Source: Eubacterium plexicaudatum ASF492
GTDB lineage: Bacteria > Bacillota > Clostridia > Lachnospirales > Lachnospiraceae
NCBI RefSeq assembly: GCF_000364225.2
Contig: NZ_AQFT02000001.1
Coordinates: 4,483,501 to 4,547,500 of the forward strand
Direction: 5' to 3'
Length of the DNA: 64,000 nucleotides
The position numbers and the translations under genes are program-made. Under the pieces are notes generated by a model that was not told the origin of the DNA, did not search any database, and saw nothing but the letters and a program-made list of their open reading frames with translations. Positions 29,313-41,893 of the stretch are shown in pieces; positions within the stretch are counted from its first letter, which is position 1; every line of letters starts with the position of its first letter.

Positions 29313-29783
29313 TTAGAATCTATAGTGTGCAAAAGCTTTGTTTGCTTCTGCCATCTTGTGCATATCCTCTTTACGTTTCACAGATGCTCCGGTATTATTT
29401 GCCGCATCCATGATTTCGTTTGCTAAACGCTCTTCCATTGTCTTCTCCGATCTTTTACGTGAAAACATGGTCATCCAGCGCAATGCTAACGCCTGACGGC
29501 GATCCGGTCTTACTTCGATCGGCACCTGATAGGTAGCGCCGCCGATACGTCTTGCCTTTACTTCCAGTACAGGCATGATGTTATTCATAGCATCCTCAAA
29601 AACTTCCAGCGCAGGTCTGTCTGTCTTTTCGGCAACCCGGTCGAATGCATGATATACAATTTTCTGCGCAATACCTTTCTTGCCGTCCAGCATGATATTA
29701 TTGATCAGCTTTGTAACGACCGTATTGTTGTAAATTGGATCAGCTAATACTTCTCTTTTCTGAGTATGTCCTTTACGTGGCAC
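29313..29783 (-). CDS. rpsG: 30S ribosomal protein S7
   Basis: 156 residues from a GTG at 29781-29783, preceded by GGAGGG. The open frame extends to 29861, but the family starts at [12 protein letters not shown], so the GTG is preferred. Contains [15 protein letters not shown] and [16 protein letters not shown]. Binds the 3' domain of 16S rRNA. The 255 bp upstream to rpsL (29784-30038) show no gene and may hold a promoter or an S7 regulatory structure, which I could not resolve. Confidence 0.96.
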   Translation of the reverse strand: MPRKGHTQKREVLADPIYNNTVVTKLINNIMLDGKKGIAQKIVYHAFDRVAEKTDRPALEVFEDAMNNIMPVLEVKARRIGGATYQVPIEVRPDRRQALALRWMTMFSRKRSEKTMEERLANEIMDAANNTGASVKRKEDMHKMAEANKAFAHYRF

Positions 29784-30038
29784 GATACTTCCCTCCTTAA
29801 TCATTTTTACTGTCTGTTTTCCAGCCAGCTGTTTCCTTTCGATTAATTCAACGGTACTCACATGTTGTGTTACGTGCGGAGTTATTTATTTCTATATAAA
29901 CGGTTCCGCCGGAATGCTGTTTCCTTTCCGACACAAATAATTCCAACACTAACCTCTGTGGAACACTACTTCACCGCATGTGTCCCTTGATACATTGAGT
30001 CATATTGCTCCGCTAAATATGATAATTATGCTATCATC

Positions 30039-30461
30039 TTATTTTTTAGCGTCTTTCGGTCTTTTAGCGCCGTATTTGGAACGGGCCTGACGTCTGTTCG
30101 CAACACCTGCCGTATCAAGTGTACCTCTGATGATATGGTATCTTGTACCAGGTAAATCCTTTACTCTGCCGCCGCGGATCAGAACAACACTATGCTCCTG
30201 TAAATTGTGGCCTTCTCCTGGAATGTAGCTTGTAACTTCAATACCATTTGAAAGACGTACTCTGGCAATCTTACGAAGCGCTGAGTTAGGTTTCTTAGGA
30301 GTTGCTGTCTTAACAGCAGTACATACACCACGCTTCTGTGGAGAAGCTGTATCCGTAGCTTTCTTCTGTAAGGAATTGTATCCTTTCTGAAGTGCCGGTG
30401 CTGTAGACTTCTTTGCAGCTGACTTTCTTCCTTTTCTTACTAACTGGTTAAATGTTGGCAT
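30039..30461 (-). CDS. rpsL: 30S ribosomal protein S12
   Basis: 140 residues from ATG 30459-30461 behind [19 protein letters not shown] start, [18 protein letters not shown] and [16 protein letters not shown] blocks, all conserved. Decoding-centre protein and target of streptomycin resistance; the key Lys in [11 protein letters not shown] is wild type. First gene of the str operon here. Confidence 0.96.
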   Translation of the reverse strand: MPTFNQLVRKGRKSAAKKSTAPALQKGYNSLQKKATDTASPQKRGVCTAVKTATPKKPNSALRKIARVRLSNGIEVTSYIPGEGHNLQEHSVVLIRGGRVKDLPGTRYHIIRGTLDTAGVANRRQARSKYGAKRPKDAKK

Positions 30462-30615
30462 TATTTTCACCTCCTGCATTTTATATGATGTGCGCAACAT
30501 TATCACACGCTAGAATATTATATATAGAGATTTTCAGAATGTCAAGGAAGTTTTCTCTATTTCAGTATATTTCAGCATTTTGCACTGTTTCTAATATATT
30601 TTTCCCTGATTTTAG

Positions 30616-30658
30616 AAAAAATACCATCGAAAGAAAAATCTCTCTCGTGGTATTTTTT
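30616..30658 (-). terminator. Terminator after rpoC
   Basis: AAAAAATACCA / TGGTATTTTTT inverted repeat, T-rich on the minus strand, between the rpoC stop and rpsL. Confidence 0.75.
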
Positions 30659-30692
30659 TCAGAAATATATTTTAGCCGTTCATAATTCAATT

Positions 30693-33600
30693 TTAATCCA
30701 GCAAAGCATATTCTTCATCATCTGTCCGGTCCGGCACTTCCCCATCATAAGCAGGGTCGTCATACGTATCGTCTTCATATGCTTCTTCTTTTTCCAGTCC
30801 ATCGGCATAGGCTCTCATACCGGCCGCATCTGAAAATACCGGATGCTCCGCTTCCTGTGCCATTAAATCGCCCTGATCATCATCCATTGCATACAATGCC
30901 GTATGGCCATTCGCCGTATCTGCCTGCTCGGAGGTTCCGGCGCCTTCATCAAAATCCATAAAATCTTCTTCGCTGAACAGCACTTCCTGTTCATTCACGT
31001 CTGAATCCAGTTTGATGCTGCGGTATCGCTTCATACCTGTACCGGCCGGAATCAGTTTACCGATAATAACATTTTCTTTCAGGCCGATTAGCGGATCAAT
31101 CTTGCCTTTAATCGCTGCTTCCGTCAATACTTTTGTTGTTTCCTGGAAAGAAGCTGCCGATAAGAAAGAATTGGTCGCAAGTGACGCTTTTGTAATACCA
31201 AGCAGCACCTGTGCACCTTCCGCAGGTTCCAAATCATCTTTTTCCAGTCTTTCATTTGCATCTTCAAATTCCAGATTATCTACAAGTGTACCCGGCAGGA
31301 AATCGGAATCTCCATTATTTTCAATGCGGATTTTCTTTAACATCTGACGTACAATGACCTCAATATGCTTATCATTGATTTCCACACCCTGCAGGCGATA
31401 AACACGCTGCACTTCCCGCAATAAATAATCCTGTACGGCACGCACACCTTTAATCTTTAAAATATCATGCGGATTAACCGAACCTTCCGTAAGTTCATCT
31501 CCGGCTTCCAGTACCGCTCCGTCCATAACCTTAATACGGGAACCGTATGGAATCAGATATGCTTTCGATTCACCGGATTCCTGGTTCGTTACTATAATCT
31601 CACGTTTCTTTTTCGTGTCTTTAATCGTTGCTACTCCGCCAAACTCCGTAATAATGGCAAGACCTTTCGGCTTTCTTGCCTCAAACAATTCTTCGACACG
31701 AGGAAGACCCTGTGTAATATCATCACCGGCAACACCGCCCGAGTGGAACGTACGCATCGTAAGCTGTGTACCCGGCTCACCGATCGACTGTGCCGCTATA
31801 ATACCGACCGCCTCGCCGACCTGTACGGACTGGCCTGTCGCCATATTGGTACCATAACATTTTGCACACACACCATCCAGAGAACGGCAGGTCAGAATCG
31901 TACGAATCTTCAGTTTTGTAATCGGTTCGCCATTTTGATCCACACCAATCGTCATAATTTTTTCCGCACGTCTCGGCGTAATCATATGGTTTGCTTTTAC
32001 AAGTACATTACCATCTCTGTCATAGACCGTTTCACAGGAGAACCGGCCTGTCAGACGTTCCTGAAGGCTCTCGATCTCTTCCTTACCATCTGCAAACTCC
32101 GTTACTACCATACCCGGAATCTCGCGGTCTTTTCCTTCATTACAGTCTAATTCCCGTACAATCAGCTCCTGCGATACGTCTACAAGACGTCTTGTCAGAT
32201 ATCCGGAGTCTGCCGTACGCAGGGCCGTATCGGACATTCCTTTTCTGGCTCCGTGTGCGGACATAAAGTATTCCAGTACGTCAAGTCCTTCACGGAAATT
32301 GGATTTGATCGGCATTTCGATCGTCCTTCCGGTCGTATCTGCCATCAGACCACGCATACCCGCCAGCTGTTTAATCTGTTTATCGGAACCACGCGCACCT
32401 GAATCCGCCATCATAAAAATGTTATTATATTTATCAAGTCCGGACAACAGTGCCTGCGTCAGCTCATCATCCGTTTCTTTCCATACTTCAACGACTTCCT
32501 TATAGCGCTCTTCTTCGGTAATTAAACCACGCTTATACTGTTTTGTAATCCTGTCCACCGTATTCTGTGCTTCATTAATCAGCTGCGGTTTCTGCGGCGG
32601 CACGGTCATATCCGAAATGGAAACGGTCATCGCCGCTCTTGTGGAATATTTATATCCCATGGATTTAATATCATCCAGCACTTCTGCCGTTGTAGTAGCT
32701 CCATGTACATTAATAACTTTTTCCAGTATCTGTTTCAACTGTTTCTTTGCCACGTGAAAATCAACTTCCAGAAGCAGTTCGTTTTCCGGTTTGCTCCGGT
32801 CTACAAAGCCCAGATCCTGTGGAATGATTTCATTAAAAATAAATCTTCCTAATGTTGATTCAATCGTTCCGGTCTTCACTGTTCCATCCGGCATTTTTCT
32901 GCTTACGCGTACATGAATTCTGCTGTGCAGCGTACATGCCTGGTTTTCATATGCCAGAATAGCTTCGTTAACATTTTTATAATAAGAACCCTCTCCGAGA
33001 GTGCCCGGACGTTCCTGTGTCAGGTAGTAGATACCAAGTACCATATCCTGTGAAGGTACCGCAACCGGTCCGCCATCCGAAGGTTTTAACAGGTTGTTCG
33101 GTGACAGCAGCATAAACCGACATTCCGCCTGCGCTTCCTGGGACAACGGCAGATGGGCCGCCATCTGATCGCCGTCAAAGTCTGCATTGTATGCCGTACA
33201 TACAAGCGGATGCAGCTTAATCGCCTTTCCTTCGACAAGAATCGGTTCAAACGCCTGAATTCCAAGACGATGCAGAGTAGGAGCACGGTTCAGCATAACC
33301 GGATGTTCCTTAATAACCTCTTCCAATACGTCCCATACTTCCGTCTGCAGACGCTCTACCATCTTTTTCGCGCTTTTAATATTATGCGCCGTACCATTCG
33401 AAACAAGTTCTTTCATTACAAACGGCTTAAACAGCTCAATTGCCATTTCTTTCGGCAGACCACACTGATAAATTTTCAGTTCCGGTCCTACTACGATAAC
33501 CGAACGTCCGGAATAATCTACACGCTTTCCTAACAGGTTCTGCCGGAAACGTCCACCCTTTCCTTTTAACATATCCGAAAGCGACTTTAACGCTCGGTTT

Positions 33601-34550
33601 CCAGGACCCGTAACCGGACGTCCCCGTCTGCCATTGTCAATTAAAGCATCAACCGCTTCCTGCAGCATTCGTTTTTCATTGCGTACGATAATGTCCGGCG
33701 CGCCAAGTTCCAGCAGTCTACGCAGACGATTGTTGCGGTTAATAATTCTCCGATACAAATCATTCAGATCGGAGGTTGCAAACCGTCCGCCGTCCAGCTG
33801 AACCATCGGACGCAGATCCGGCGGCAGCACCGGAACAACGGTCATAATCATCCATTCCGGTTTATTTCCCGATTCATAAAAAGCATCTACCACTTCCAGA
33901 CGTTTGATAATTCTCGCACGTTTTTGTCCGGTTGCATCTTTCAACGCAGCTTTCAGCGAAACGGAATCCCGTTCCAGATCAATCGCCTGCAGCAGCTCCA
34001 GAATCGACTCAGCGCCCATACCCACACGGAATGCGCTGCCATACTTTTCTCTTGCTTCCTGATATTCGTTCTCAGATAATACCTGTTTATAGCTCAACTC
34101 CGTCGTACCCGGATCCAGTACAATATAAGATGCAAAATACAGCACTTTTTCCAGTGTTCTTGGAGACAAATCCAAAATCAGTCCCATTCGGCTTGGAATT
34201 CCTTTAAAATACCAGATATGGGAAACAGGCGCTGCCAGTTCTATATGGCCCATACGCTCTCTGCGGACGCTGGCTTTTGTAATTTCAACGCCGCATCGGT
34301 CACAGACAACACCTTTATAACGAATCTTCTTGTACTTACCGCAGTGACACTCCCAGTCCTTGCTTGGTCCAAAAATTTTCTCACAATACAATCCATCTTT
34401 TTCCGGTTTTAAAGTCCGGTAATTAATCGTCTCCGGTTTTTTAACTTCTCCCTTCGACCATTCCCTTATTTTTTCCGGCGAGGCCAGACCAATCTGAATA
34501 GCATCAAACTGAATTGGCTGATTGGTTTCTTCATTCATTATTTCTGACAT
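30693..34550 (-). CDS. rpoC: RNA polymerase beta' subunit
   Basis: 1285 residues from ATG 34548-34550, behind GAAGGGAG. The zinc-binding CHCGKYK...CDRCGVE motif is near residue 70, the catalytic [10 protein letters not shown] motif near 460, and the trigger-loop region in [16 protein letters not shown]. Full length. The C-terminal 60 residues form an acidic tail ([17 protein letters not shown]). Lies 15 bp after rpoB, with which it is co-transcribed. Confidence 0.97.
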   Translation of the reverse strand: MSEIMNEETNQPIQFDAIQIGLASPEKIREWSKGEVKKPETINYRTLKPEKDGLYCEKIFGPSKDWECHCGKYKKIRYKGVVCDRCGVEITKASVRRERMGHIELAAPVSHIWYFKGIPSRMGLILDLSPRTLEKVLYFASYIVLDPGTTELSYKQVLSENEYQEAREKYGSAFRVGMGAESILELLQAIDLERDSVSLKAALKDATGQKRARIIKRLEVVDAFYESGNKPEWMIMTVVPVLPPDLRPMVQLDGGRFATSDLNDLYRRIINRNNRLRRLLELGAPDIIVRNEKRMLQEAVDALIDNGRRGRPVTGPGNRALKSLSDMLKGKGGRFRQNLLGKRVDYSGRSVIVVGPELKIYQCGLPKEMAIELFKPFVMKELVSNGTAHNIKSAKKMVERLQTEVWDVLEEVIKEHPVMLNRAPTLHRLGIQAFEPILVEGKAIKLHPLVCTAYNADFDGDQMAAHLPLSQEAQAECRFMLLSPNNLLKPSDGGPVAVPSQDMVLGIYYLTQERPGTLGEGSYYKNVNEAILAYENQACTLHSRIHVRVSRKMPDGTVKTGTIESTLGRFIFNEIIPQDLGFVDRSKPENELLLEVDFHVAKKQLKQILEKVINVHGATTTAEVLDDIKSMGYKYSTRAAMTVSISDMTVPPQKPQLINEAQNTVDRITKQYKRGLITEEERYKEVVEVWKETDDELTQALLSGLDKYNNIFMMADSGARGSDKQIKQLAGMRGLMADTTGRTIEMPIKSNFREGLDVLEYFMSAHGARKGMSDTALRTADSGYLTRRLVDVSQELIVRELDCNEGKDREIPGMVVTEFADGKEEIESLQERLTGRFSCETVYDRDGNVLVKANHMITPRRAEKIMTIGVDQNGEPITKLKIRTILTCRSLDGVCAKCYGTNMATGQSVQVGEAVGIIAAQSIGEPGTQLTMRTFHSGGVAGDDITQGLPRVEELFEARKPKGLAIITEFGGVATIKDTKKKREIIVTNQESGESKAYLIPYGSRIKVMDGAVLEAGDELTEGSVNPHDILKIKGVRAVQDYLLREVQRVYRLQGVEINDKHIEVIVRQMLKKIRIENNGDSDFLPGTLVDNLEFEDANERLEKDDLEPAEGAQVLLGITKASLATNSFLSAASFQETTKVLTEAAIKGKIDPLIGLKENVIIGKLIPAGTGMKRYRSIKLDSDVNEQEVLFSEEDFMDFDEGAGTSEQADTANGHTALYAMDDDQGDLMAQEAEHPVFSDAAGMRAYADGLEKEEAYEDDTYDDPAYDGEVPDRTDDEEYALLD

Positions 34551-34565
34551 ATATGGCACTCCCTT

Positions 34566-37500
34566 CTATTCCATATCTGAGCTTTCATCGTCAAAATCAT
34601 CTACAAAAATAGAATCATCTTCATCTTCTTCCATCTCATCGTCTTCCGCATCGACAAGCTCTTCACTTTCAGCGTCAAATTCCTTCTTGGAAAATCCCAT
34701 TTTGCTGAAAGATTCACTGCTCTCAAATGCAAAATCTTTATCTCCGGATATAATAGAATTCAAATCTGTATTACCATATTCACTCGTTTCCATCAGCTGC
34801 ACTTCGTTGCGGTTCTCATCCAGCACCCTGACATCCAGTGCCAGCGACTGCAGCTCCTTAAGCAATACCTTAAAGGATTCCGGAATACCAGGTTCCGGGA
34901 TATTTTCCCCTTTAATAATTGCTTCATAAGTTTTTACACGTCCGACAACGTCATCGGATTTTACCGTCAGAATTTCCTGCAGCGTATAAGATGCGCCATA
35001 TGCTTCCAGCGCCCATACTTCCATTTCACCAAAACGCTGTCCGCCAAACTGTGCCTTACCGCCCAACGGCTGCTGTGTTACCAAAGAATAAGGACCGGTC
35101 GAACGTGCATGAATTTTATCATCTACCAGGTGATGCAGTTTGAGATAATGCATGTGCCCGATTGTAACCGGTGAATCAAAATATTCTCCGGTACGCCCGT
35201 CGCGCAGCCTTACCTTTCCGTCTCTGGAAATCGGAACACCTTTCCAGACTTCTCTGTGATCTCTGTGATCGGACAGATACCGAATCACATCTTCACGCAG
35301 CTCATCCTGATACTTTGCTTCAAATTCTTCCCATTCCATATTGACGTAATCATTTGCCAGTTCCAGCGTATCCTGAATATCCACTTCCCTTGCACCGTCA
35401 AACACCGGCGTTTCAATATTAAAGCCAAGCGCTTTTGCCGCAAGACTCAGATGAATCTCCAACACCTGCCCAATATTCATACGCGAAGGCACGCCAAGCG
35501 GATTTAATACGATATCCAACGGACGTCCGTTCGGCAAAAACGGCATATCTTCTACCGGCAACACGCGGGAAACCACACCCTTATTCCCATGACGGCCAGC
35601 CATCTTATCTCCGACGGAAATCTTTCTCTTCTGTGCAATATAAATGCGGACCGCCTGATTGACACCCGGCGACAGTTCATCTCCGTTATCTCTCGTAAAC
35701 ACTTTTGCATCTACAACAATTCCATACTCACCATGCGGTACTTTTAAAGAAGTATCCCGCACTTCTCTTGCTTTTTCACCGAAAATCGCCCGAAGCAGTC
35801 TTTCTTCCGCGGTCAGCTCCGTTTCACCCTTCGGCGTTACTTTTCCGACCAGAATATCTCCTGCACGCACTTCCGCACCGATCCGGATAATTCCTCTTTC
35901 ATCCAGATCTTTCAGCGCATCGTCACCAACGCCCGGAACATCTCTTGTAATTTCTTCCGGCCCGAGCTTTGTATCACGCGCTTCTGCTTCGTATTCTTCT
36001 ATATGAATGGATGTATATACATCATCCTGTACCAATCGCTCACTTAACAATACGGCATCTTCATAGTTATAGCCTTCCCAGGTCATAAATCCGATCAGTG
36101 GATTTTTGCCTAACGCCAACTCCCCTTGAGACGTAGACGGACCATCGGCAATCACCTCACCCACCTCGACATGTTCCCCTTTAAATACAACCGGTCTTTG
36201 GTTATAACAGTTGCTCTGATTACTTCTTGTAAATTTTGACAGACGATACGTACTTAACGTGCCATCATCATTACGTATTTTAATTTCATTGGACACGGAA
36301 CTTTCTACGGTTCCGGCTTTTTTTGCCACCACACAGACACCCGAGTCCACCGCTGCTTTCGGTTCCATACCGGTACCAACTACAGGCGCTTCGGTCGTCA
36401 GAAGCGGCACTGCCTGACGCTGCATGTTGGATCCCATCAGCGCCCGGTTTGCATCGTCGTTCTGTAAGAACGGAATCAATGCCGTTGCGACGGAGAACAC
36501 CATTTTAGGAGATACATCCATGTAATCAAACATGGTCTTGTCGTACTCCTGCGTCTCCTCCAGATAGCGGCCGGATACGGAATTACGAACAAAATGTCCG
36601 TTTGCATCCAGTTTTTCATTCGCCTGTGCCACATGATAATTATCTTCTTCATCAGCCGTCATATATATAACTTCTTCCGTAACCCTTGGATTTTTCGGGT
36701 CGGTCTTATCAATTTTTCGGTACGGCGCTTCTACAAATCCATACTCGTTAATTCTGGCATAACAAGCCAGCGAGTTAATCAGACCAATGTTCGGTCCTTC
36801 AGGCGTCTCAATCGGACACATTCTTCCATAATGGGAATAGTGTACGTCACGCACCTCAAATCCGGCACGATCTCTGGACAAACCGCCTGGTCCCAGTGCA
36901 GACAAACGTCTCTTATGTGTCAGCTCTCCAAGCGGATTGTTCTGATCCATAAACTGTGACAGCTGAGAAGAACCGAAAAACTCTTTCACAGCCGCCGTTA
37001 CCGGTTTAATATTAATCAGGCTCTGCGGTGAAATCCCTTCCAGATCCTGCGTTGTCATACGTTCCCGTACCACTCTCTCCAGACGTGACAGTCCGATGCG
37101 GTACTGATTCTGAAGCAGTTCTCCGACTGCACGGATTCGACGATTTCCCAGGTGGTCAATATCATCATCGTTTCCGATTTCCCATTCCAGATGCATATTG
37201 TAGTTGATCGAAGCAAAAATATCCTCCTTCGTAATATGCTTAGGAATAAGAAGATTTATATTTTTAACTACCAGCGCTTTTAATTCTTCATCATCCGCGC
37301 CGTCATTTTCTTCCAAAAGTTTTTTCAATGCCGGATAATAAACCAACTCACGAATGCCTACTTCATTCGGATCAATCTGCGGGCACCATACACTGAAATC
37401 TACCATCATTGAAGACAGCACTTTCACATTGCGTTCTTCTGTCTGAATCCACACATACGGAATGGCTGCGTTCTGAATCTTATCCGCAGCTTCCCGTGAT

Positions 37501-38449
37501 AAAGTCGTCCCCGGCTGCAGTTCGATCACTTCTCCTGTCTCCGGATCCGGGAAAGACACCGGTTCGGCCAGCACCTGCCCTTTTAACCGGTTTTTAAAAT
37601 GCAGTTTTTTATTAAATTTATAACGTCCTACTTTAGCCAGATCGTATCTTCTCGGATCAAAAACATTGCAGTAATCAGACTTTCCGCACTGTCTACCGTT
37701 AAAGGCTCACCCGGACGAATTTTTTTATACAGTTCCAGCAGACCCTGCTCGTAGTTCGTCGCAACGTCTTTTCCAAAACTGGCAACAATCTTAGGCTCTT
37801 CCCCAAACAAATCTATAATTTCCTGATTCGTACCAACGCCAAGTGCACGAACAAGTACCGTGATTGGAACCTTTCTTGTCCGGTCTACACGAACATAAAA
37901 TACGTCATTGGAGTCTGTCTCATATTCCAGCCATGCGCCACGGTTTGGAATAACGGTACAGGAATACAAAGTCTTACCGACTTTATCATGAGAAACCGCA
38001 TAGTAAATACCAGGCGAACGTACTAACTGACTAACAATTACACGTTCCGCGCCATTAATTACAAACGTACCTGTCTCAGTCATCAACGGCAAATCGCCCA
38101 TAAAAATTTCATGGTCATTGATCTCGCCATTTTCTTTGTTATACAGTCTGACTTTTACTTTCAAAGGAGCCGCATAAGTTGCATCTCGTTCTTTACATTC
38201 CGGAATCGTATATTTTACATCATCTTCACATAATGTAAAATCTATGAAATCCAGGCTCAGATGTCCGCTGTAATCGGAAATCGGAGAGATGTCTGCAAAT
38301 ACTTCTTTCAGCCCTTCTTTTAAGAACCACTGATAAGAATCTTTTTGGACTTCAATCAGATTCGGCATTTCCAGAACCTCTTTTTGTCTCGAGTAACTCA
38401 TACGTATGCTTCTGCCAGTATTTACCGGACGTATTCTGTTCTTCTCCAT
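34566..38449 (-). CDS. rpoB: RNA polymerase beta subunit, interrupted by one apparent frameshift
   Basis: ATG 38447-38449 behind AGAGGTG starts [20 protein letters not shown]. The frame runs to ESLITAMF and is then lost at a five-A run (plus strand 37659-37663). One more base gives [20 protein letters not shown] and joins the second part, which continues to 34566 (Rif-region motifs [38 protein letters not shown] near the active site). About 1294 residues in all. rpoB is essential, so the break is almost certainly a base-calling error, a useful internal control for the other frameshifts. The acidic C-terminus ([12 protein letters not shown]) is unusual but plausible. Confidence 0.93.
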
Positions 38450-38653
38450 ATGACGTTTCACCTCTCGTTCTTTATTTTCAACAAAAAAAGCACATATAGA
38501 TATGGGCTGCTGCTTTACTACAATATGTTGTGGTATCGTAAAAAAGCGCAAAAAAGCCGATTTGCACAATAAGTGCAACGTATATGATAGCACAAGTCCT
38601 GTCGATTCGTCAAGGATTTTTTCCGGAATTTTACGGCTTCCGTCAGGTATAAA

Positions 38654-38682
38654 AAAAGCAGTTCCGGTTCGGAACTGCTTTT
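38654..38682 (-). terminator. Attenuator-like hairpin between rplL and rpoB
   Basis: AAAAGCAGTTCC / GGAACTGCTTTT with a short loop and a T run on the minus strand. A partial terminator at this position sets the ratio of ribosomal protein to polymerase expression in many bacteria. Confidence 0.75.
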
Positions 38683-38698
38683 CATTCTTACATGAATC

Positions 38699-39064
38699 TT
38701 ATTTTAATGTAACCTTAGCGCCTTCAGCTTCCAGTTTTGCTTTCAGTTCTTCTGCAGAAGCTTTATCAGCCTGCTCTTTTACAATCTTCGGAGCATTGTC
38801 TACGACTTCCTTAGCTTCTTTCAGGCCCAGGCCTGTAGCTTCACGAACAACTTTGATAACTTTAACTTTGTTCGGGCCAACTTCCGTTAACTCTACGTCG
38901 AACTCTGTCTTTTCTTCTGCTGCTTCAGCTGCGCCGCCTGCTGCTGCAACTACAACGCCTGCTGCTGCAGATACGCCGAATTCTTCTTCACATGCTTTTA
39001 CTAAATCATTTAACTCTAATACGGTTAAGCCTTTGATTACTTCAATGATCTCAGCTGTAGTCAT
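38699..39064 (-). CDS. rplL: 50S ribosomal protein L7/L12
   Basis: 121 residues, full length: an N-terminal dimerisation helix ([20 protein letters not shown]), an alanine-rich hinge, and the C-terminal domain with [20 protein letters not shown]. It forms the ribosomal stalk with L10 and recruits translation GTPases. Follows rplJ by 42 bp. RBS GGAGG before ATG 39062-39064. Confidence 0.97.
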   Translation of the reverse strand: MTTAEIIEVIKGLTVLELNDLVKACEEEFGVSAAAGVVVAAAGGAAEAAEEKTEFDVELTEVGPNKVKVIKVVREATGLGLKEAKEVVDNAPKIVKEQADKASAEELKAKLEAEGAKVTLK

Positions 39065-39106
39065 TTTTATTTCCTCCTATTTTATAAACGATTCTATTTT
39101 TCAATG

Positions 39107-39642
39107 TTATGCTTCTACCGGAGCTTCTGCCTCTGCCTCAGCTTCTGCCGGTGCAGCCTCGCCATCTTTCTCTGCAATCTGTTTGATAACACGAGCAAAG
39201 TTGGTAATTGGAGACTGGAAGCTTCCAAGCAGTCTGGACAGCAATTCTTCTCTGGACGGAATGCTAGAAATCTCTTTCATTGCTTCCGTGTCATAGAAGT
39301 TGCCTTCTACAACGCCAGCCTTAATTTCCAAAGCCGGAGCCGTTTTTGCAAATTTTGCAAGAATTCTTGCCGGAGCAGTCGCATCTTCTTTTGAAATCGC
39401 GATTGCGTTCGGTCCTTCCAGACAATCTGTCAGGCTTTCGAACTCCGTGCCTTTAAAAGCAAAGTTCATCAACGTATTTTGTATACTTTATACGTAATAC
39501 CTGCTTCTCTCAGTTCTTTACGAAGCTGTGTATCCTGTGCAACGGTAAGACCACGGTAATCGACAATTACAACAGACTGCGCATCTTTAATATTATCAGC
39601 AATTTCCTGCACGATCGGCTGCTTCAATTCTACTTTTGCCAC
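39107..39642 (-). CDS. rplJ: 50S ribosomal protein L10, interrupted by one apparent frameshift
   Basis: GTG at 39640-39642 behind GGAGGTG starts [17 protein letters not shown]. After ITYKVYK the frame breaks at a four-T run on the plus strand (39477-39480). One extra base gives [10 protein letters not shown] and leads into the rest, ending at 39107 in an Ala/Glu-rich tail. Corrected length is about 178 residues, normal for L10. An essential protein, so the break is best read as an assembly error. The L10 leader lies upstream. Confidence 0.93.
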
Positions 39643-39689
39643 GAATGAGCACCTCCTTCATTTATTTTTATTGCTCAGTTCCGAGTTAT

Positions 39690-39810
39690 TCTAAACAATA
39701 ATAAGCCTCTCTGCAAAGACAGAGAGGCTTATTATCACGTTCACTTCTGAAATAAACTCCTCGGCAGGCCAAACGGTTACGCCTTACGGCACCTGCTGTC
39801 TTCGGCAATA
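39690..39810 (-). ncRNA. L10 leader (autoregulatory mRNA leader)
   Basis: The 208-bp gap between rplA and rplJ holds a strong hairpin, AATAAGCCTCTCTG / CAGAGAGGCTTATT (about 39698-39735), and upstream GC-rich structured sequence (GCAGGTGCCGTAAGGCGTAA on the minus strand), as in the Rfam L10 leader that L10(L12)4 binds to repress rplJL. Boundaries are approximate. Confidence 0.7.
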
Positions 39811-39850
39811 TGCGATATATTATAATATCATTATCATCTATTGTCAACAA

Positions 39851-40546
39851 TTATTTTACAAGACCAGCCGTATTAATTTTTACGCCAGGTCCCATTGTGG
39901 AAGCTACCGTACAGCTTCTGATATACTGTCCCTTTAATGCGCTTGGTCTTGCTTTGATAATTGCATCCATAAGGCTCTGGAAGTTGTCCGCTAACTTTTC
40001 TTCTGTAAAGGATGCTTTTCCAATTGGCACATGGATAATATTTGCTTTGTCTAATCTATACTCAATTTTACCGGCTTTAATATCATTAATCGCTTTTGTA
40101 ACATCCATTGTTACGGTGCCGGCTTTTGGGTTCGGCATTAAGCCTTTTGGTCCGAGTACACGTCCCAGACGTCCGACAACACCCATCATATCAGGCGTAG
40201 CTACTACTACGTCAAAATCCAGCCAACCGTCATTTTGAATCTTCGGAATCAGTTCTTCTCCACCGACATGATCGGCTCCTGCTGCCTGTGCTTCGTCCAG
40301 CTTCACACCTTTTGCGAATACAAGCACTTTTACGGATTTACCGGTTCCATGAGGCAGCACTACCGCGCCACGGACCTGCTGTTCCGCATGACGTCCGTCA
40401 CATCCGGTTTTGATATGCACTTCAATCGTTTCATCAAATTTTGAAGTTGCTGTCTTTTTTGCAAGCGCAAGCGCTTCTGCAGATTCATACAGTTTTGCCT
40501 TGTCTACCTGCTTAGCAAGCTCCTGATACTTCTTACTTCTTTTCAT
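39851..40546 (-). CDS. rplA: 50S ribosomal protein L1
   Basis: 231 residues from ATG 40544-40546 behind GGAGGT (an open frame extends to 40591 but lacks a site). [15 protein letters not shown] start, [20 protein letters not shown] signature, and [14 protein letters not shown] near the end. It binds 23S rRNA at the L1 stalk. Order rplK-rplA-rplJ-rplL is standard. Confidence 0.96.
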   Translation of the reverse strand: MKRSKKYQELAKQVDKAKLYESAEALALAKKTATSKFDETIEVHIKTGCDGRHAEQQVRGAVVLPHGTGKSVKVLVFAKGVKLDEAQAAGADHVGGEELIPKIQNDGWLDFDVVVATPDMMGVVGRLGRVLGPKGLMPNPKAGTVTMDVTKAINDIKAGKIEYRLDKANIIHVPIGKASFTEEKLADNFQSLMDAIIKARPSALKGQYIRSCTVASTMGPGVKINTAGLVK

Positions 40547-40670
40547 TTCATTACCTCCTAGTGGTTTTAGCGGGAAGTCCTCCCCTCCCACGATAAAGTA
40601 TTAAATTTGTCTTAAATTATCTGCCTAAGTCTTTTTCTACATATATTTGCTGCTTTGCACAGCAATATCA

Positions 40671-41096
40671 CTACTGTTCTACCTGAACACCCATGCTTCT
40701 TGCGGTTCCGGCAATCATGCTCATTGCAGCTTCCAGAGATGCCGCATTCAGGTCAGGCATTTTTAACTCTGCGATTTCCTGCAATTTTGCTTTTGTAATC
40801 GTAGCAACTTTGTCCTTATTCGGAACAGCAGATCCGCTCTTAATATTACATGCTTTTTTAATTAATACTGCAGCCGGCGGCGTTTTTGTAATAAAGCTGA
40901 AACTCCGATCTGCGTATACGGTAATAACAACAGGGATGATCGTATCTCCCTGATCTGCAGTTCTTGCATTAAACTGCTTTGTAAATTCCACGATATTTAC
41001 ACCGTGCTGGCCAAGTGCAGGACCAACAGGCGGCGCCGGCGTAGCTTTTCCGGCTGGTATCTGTAATTTGATATATCCTTCTACTTTCTTTGCCAT
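40671..41096 (-). CDS. rplK: 50S ribosomal protein L11
   Basis: 141 residues, full length. [20 protein letters not shown] signature, [11 protein letters not shown] and the C-terminal [11 protein letters not shown]. Binds the GTPase-associated centre of 23S rRNA and is the contact for thiostrepton and RelA. ATG behind an AGGAGG site. Confidence 0.96.
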   Translation of the reverse strand: MAKKVEGYIKLQIPAGKATPAPPVGPALGQHGVNIVEFTKQFNARTADQGDTIIPVVITVYADRSFSFITKTPPAAVLIKKACNIKSGSAVPNKDKVATITKAKLQEIAELKMPDLNAASLEAAMSMIAGTARSMGVQVEQ

Positions 41097-41128
41097 TTTG
41101 GTTGCCTCCTAAACATTTGATAGCTTGT

Positions 41129-41644
41129 CTATAGCTTCTTTACTTCTGCGAAACTTATTTCTACCGGCGTTTCGCGGCCGAACAAATCGACATTGATCGT
41201 CACAATCTGCTTACTGTGGTTCATACTCTGAATGACGCCGACCGTATCTTTCCAGACACCGCCGATTACGGTGACGGTATCACCTTCTTCAAAATCTACC
41301 ACCACTTCCTCAGACTTGATTCCCAATGGCCACATCTCGGCTTCCGTGAGCGGTACCGGCTTCGAACCCGGACCTACAAACCCGGTTACTCCCCTGGTAT
41401 TTCTGACAACATACCATGTGTCATCATTCATCACCATGTTTATGAGGACGTAGCCCGGAAACATCTTCTTCTGAACCTGCTTTTTTGCACCATTCTTCAA
41501 TTCAACAACTTCCTGCATCGGAACTCTGACTTCGAGAATCTGATCTTCAAGATGCCTGTTTTCAATTGTTTTATCAATGTTCGCCTTGACCTTATTCTCA
41601 TAACCGGAATAGGTATGAACGACATACCAGTTCGTCTCTGCCAT
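41129..41644 (-). CDS. nusG: Transcription termination/antitermination protein NusG
   Basis: 171 residues. The N-terminal NGN domain (WYVVHTYSGYENKVKANIDK, KMFPGYVLINM, VRNTRGVTGFVGPG) is followed by the KOW domain (FEEGDTVTVIGGVWKDTVG). It binds the polymerase clamp and links transcription to translation or Rho. Lies 12 bp downstream of secE. Confidence 0.96.
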   Translation of the reverse strand: MAETNWYVVHTYSGYENKVKANIDKTIENRHLEDQILEVRVPMQEVVELKNGAKKQVQKKMFPGYVLINMVMNDDTWYVVRNTRGVTGFVGPGSKPVPLTEAEMWPLGIKSEEVVVDFEEGDTVTVIGGVWKDTVGVIQSMNHSKQIVTINVDLFGRETPVEISFAEVKKL

Positions 41645-41656
41645 TCTCGCTCCTCC

Positions 41657-41863
41657 TTATAAATTTACCAGGAAATCAACACCATACTGGATAATAAAAT
41701 CCAGCAGAGCAATAATCACACCTAAAATGACTGATACTACGACAACGGCTGTTGTCTCTTTGGCAAGCTGTTCTTTTGTCGGCCACATAATTTTAGAAAA
41801 TTCGGCCTTAAGACCGGTAAACCAGTCCGACTTTTGGGTTTCTATTTCTTTTTCTTTTCCCAT
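41657..41863 (-). CDS. secE: Preprotein translocase subunit SecE
   Basis: 68 residues with the SecE pattern: FTGLKAEFSKIMWPTKEQLA, then one transmembrane helix (VVVVSVILGVIIALLDFII, about residues 41-60). Essential part of the SecYEG channel. Single-helix length is normal for Gram-positives. Confidence 0.93.
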   Translation of the reverse strand: MGKEKEIETQKSDWFTGLKAEFSKIMWPTKEQLAKETTAVVVVSVILGVIIALLDFIIQYGVDFLVNL

Positions 41864-41893
41864 CTACTTGTCACTTCCTTTGCTCAATCCGAA

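Noticed and set aside
30779..37597. Many plus-strand open frames across rpoC and rpoB
   Set aside because: They are antisense shadows of highly conserved minus-strand genes, with no ribosome sites or family features.
37628..38593. rpoB as two separate genes or a programmed frameshift
   Set aside because: One added base in a 5-base run restores the conserved sequence exactly, and no slippery site with a downstream structure is apparent. The same pattern recurs in rplJ and many others, so a sequencing error is simpler.
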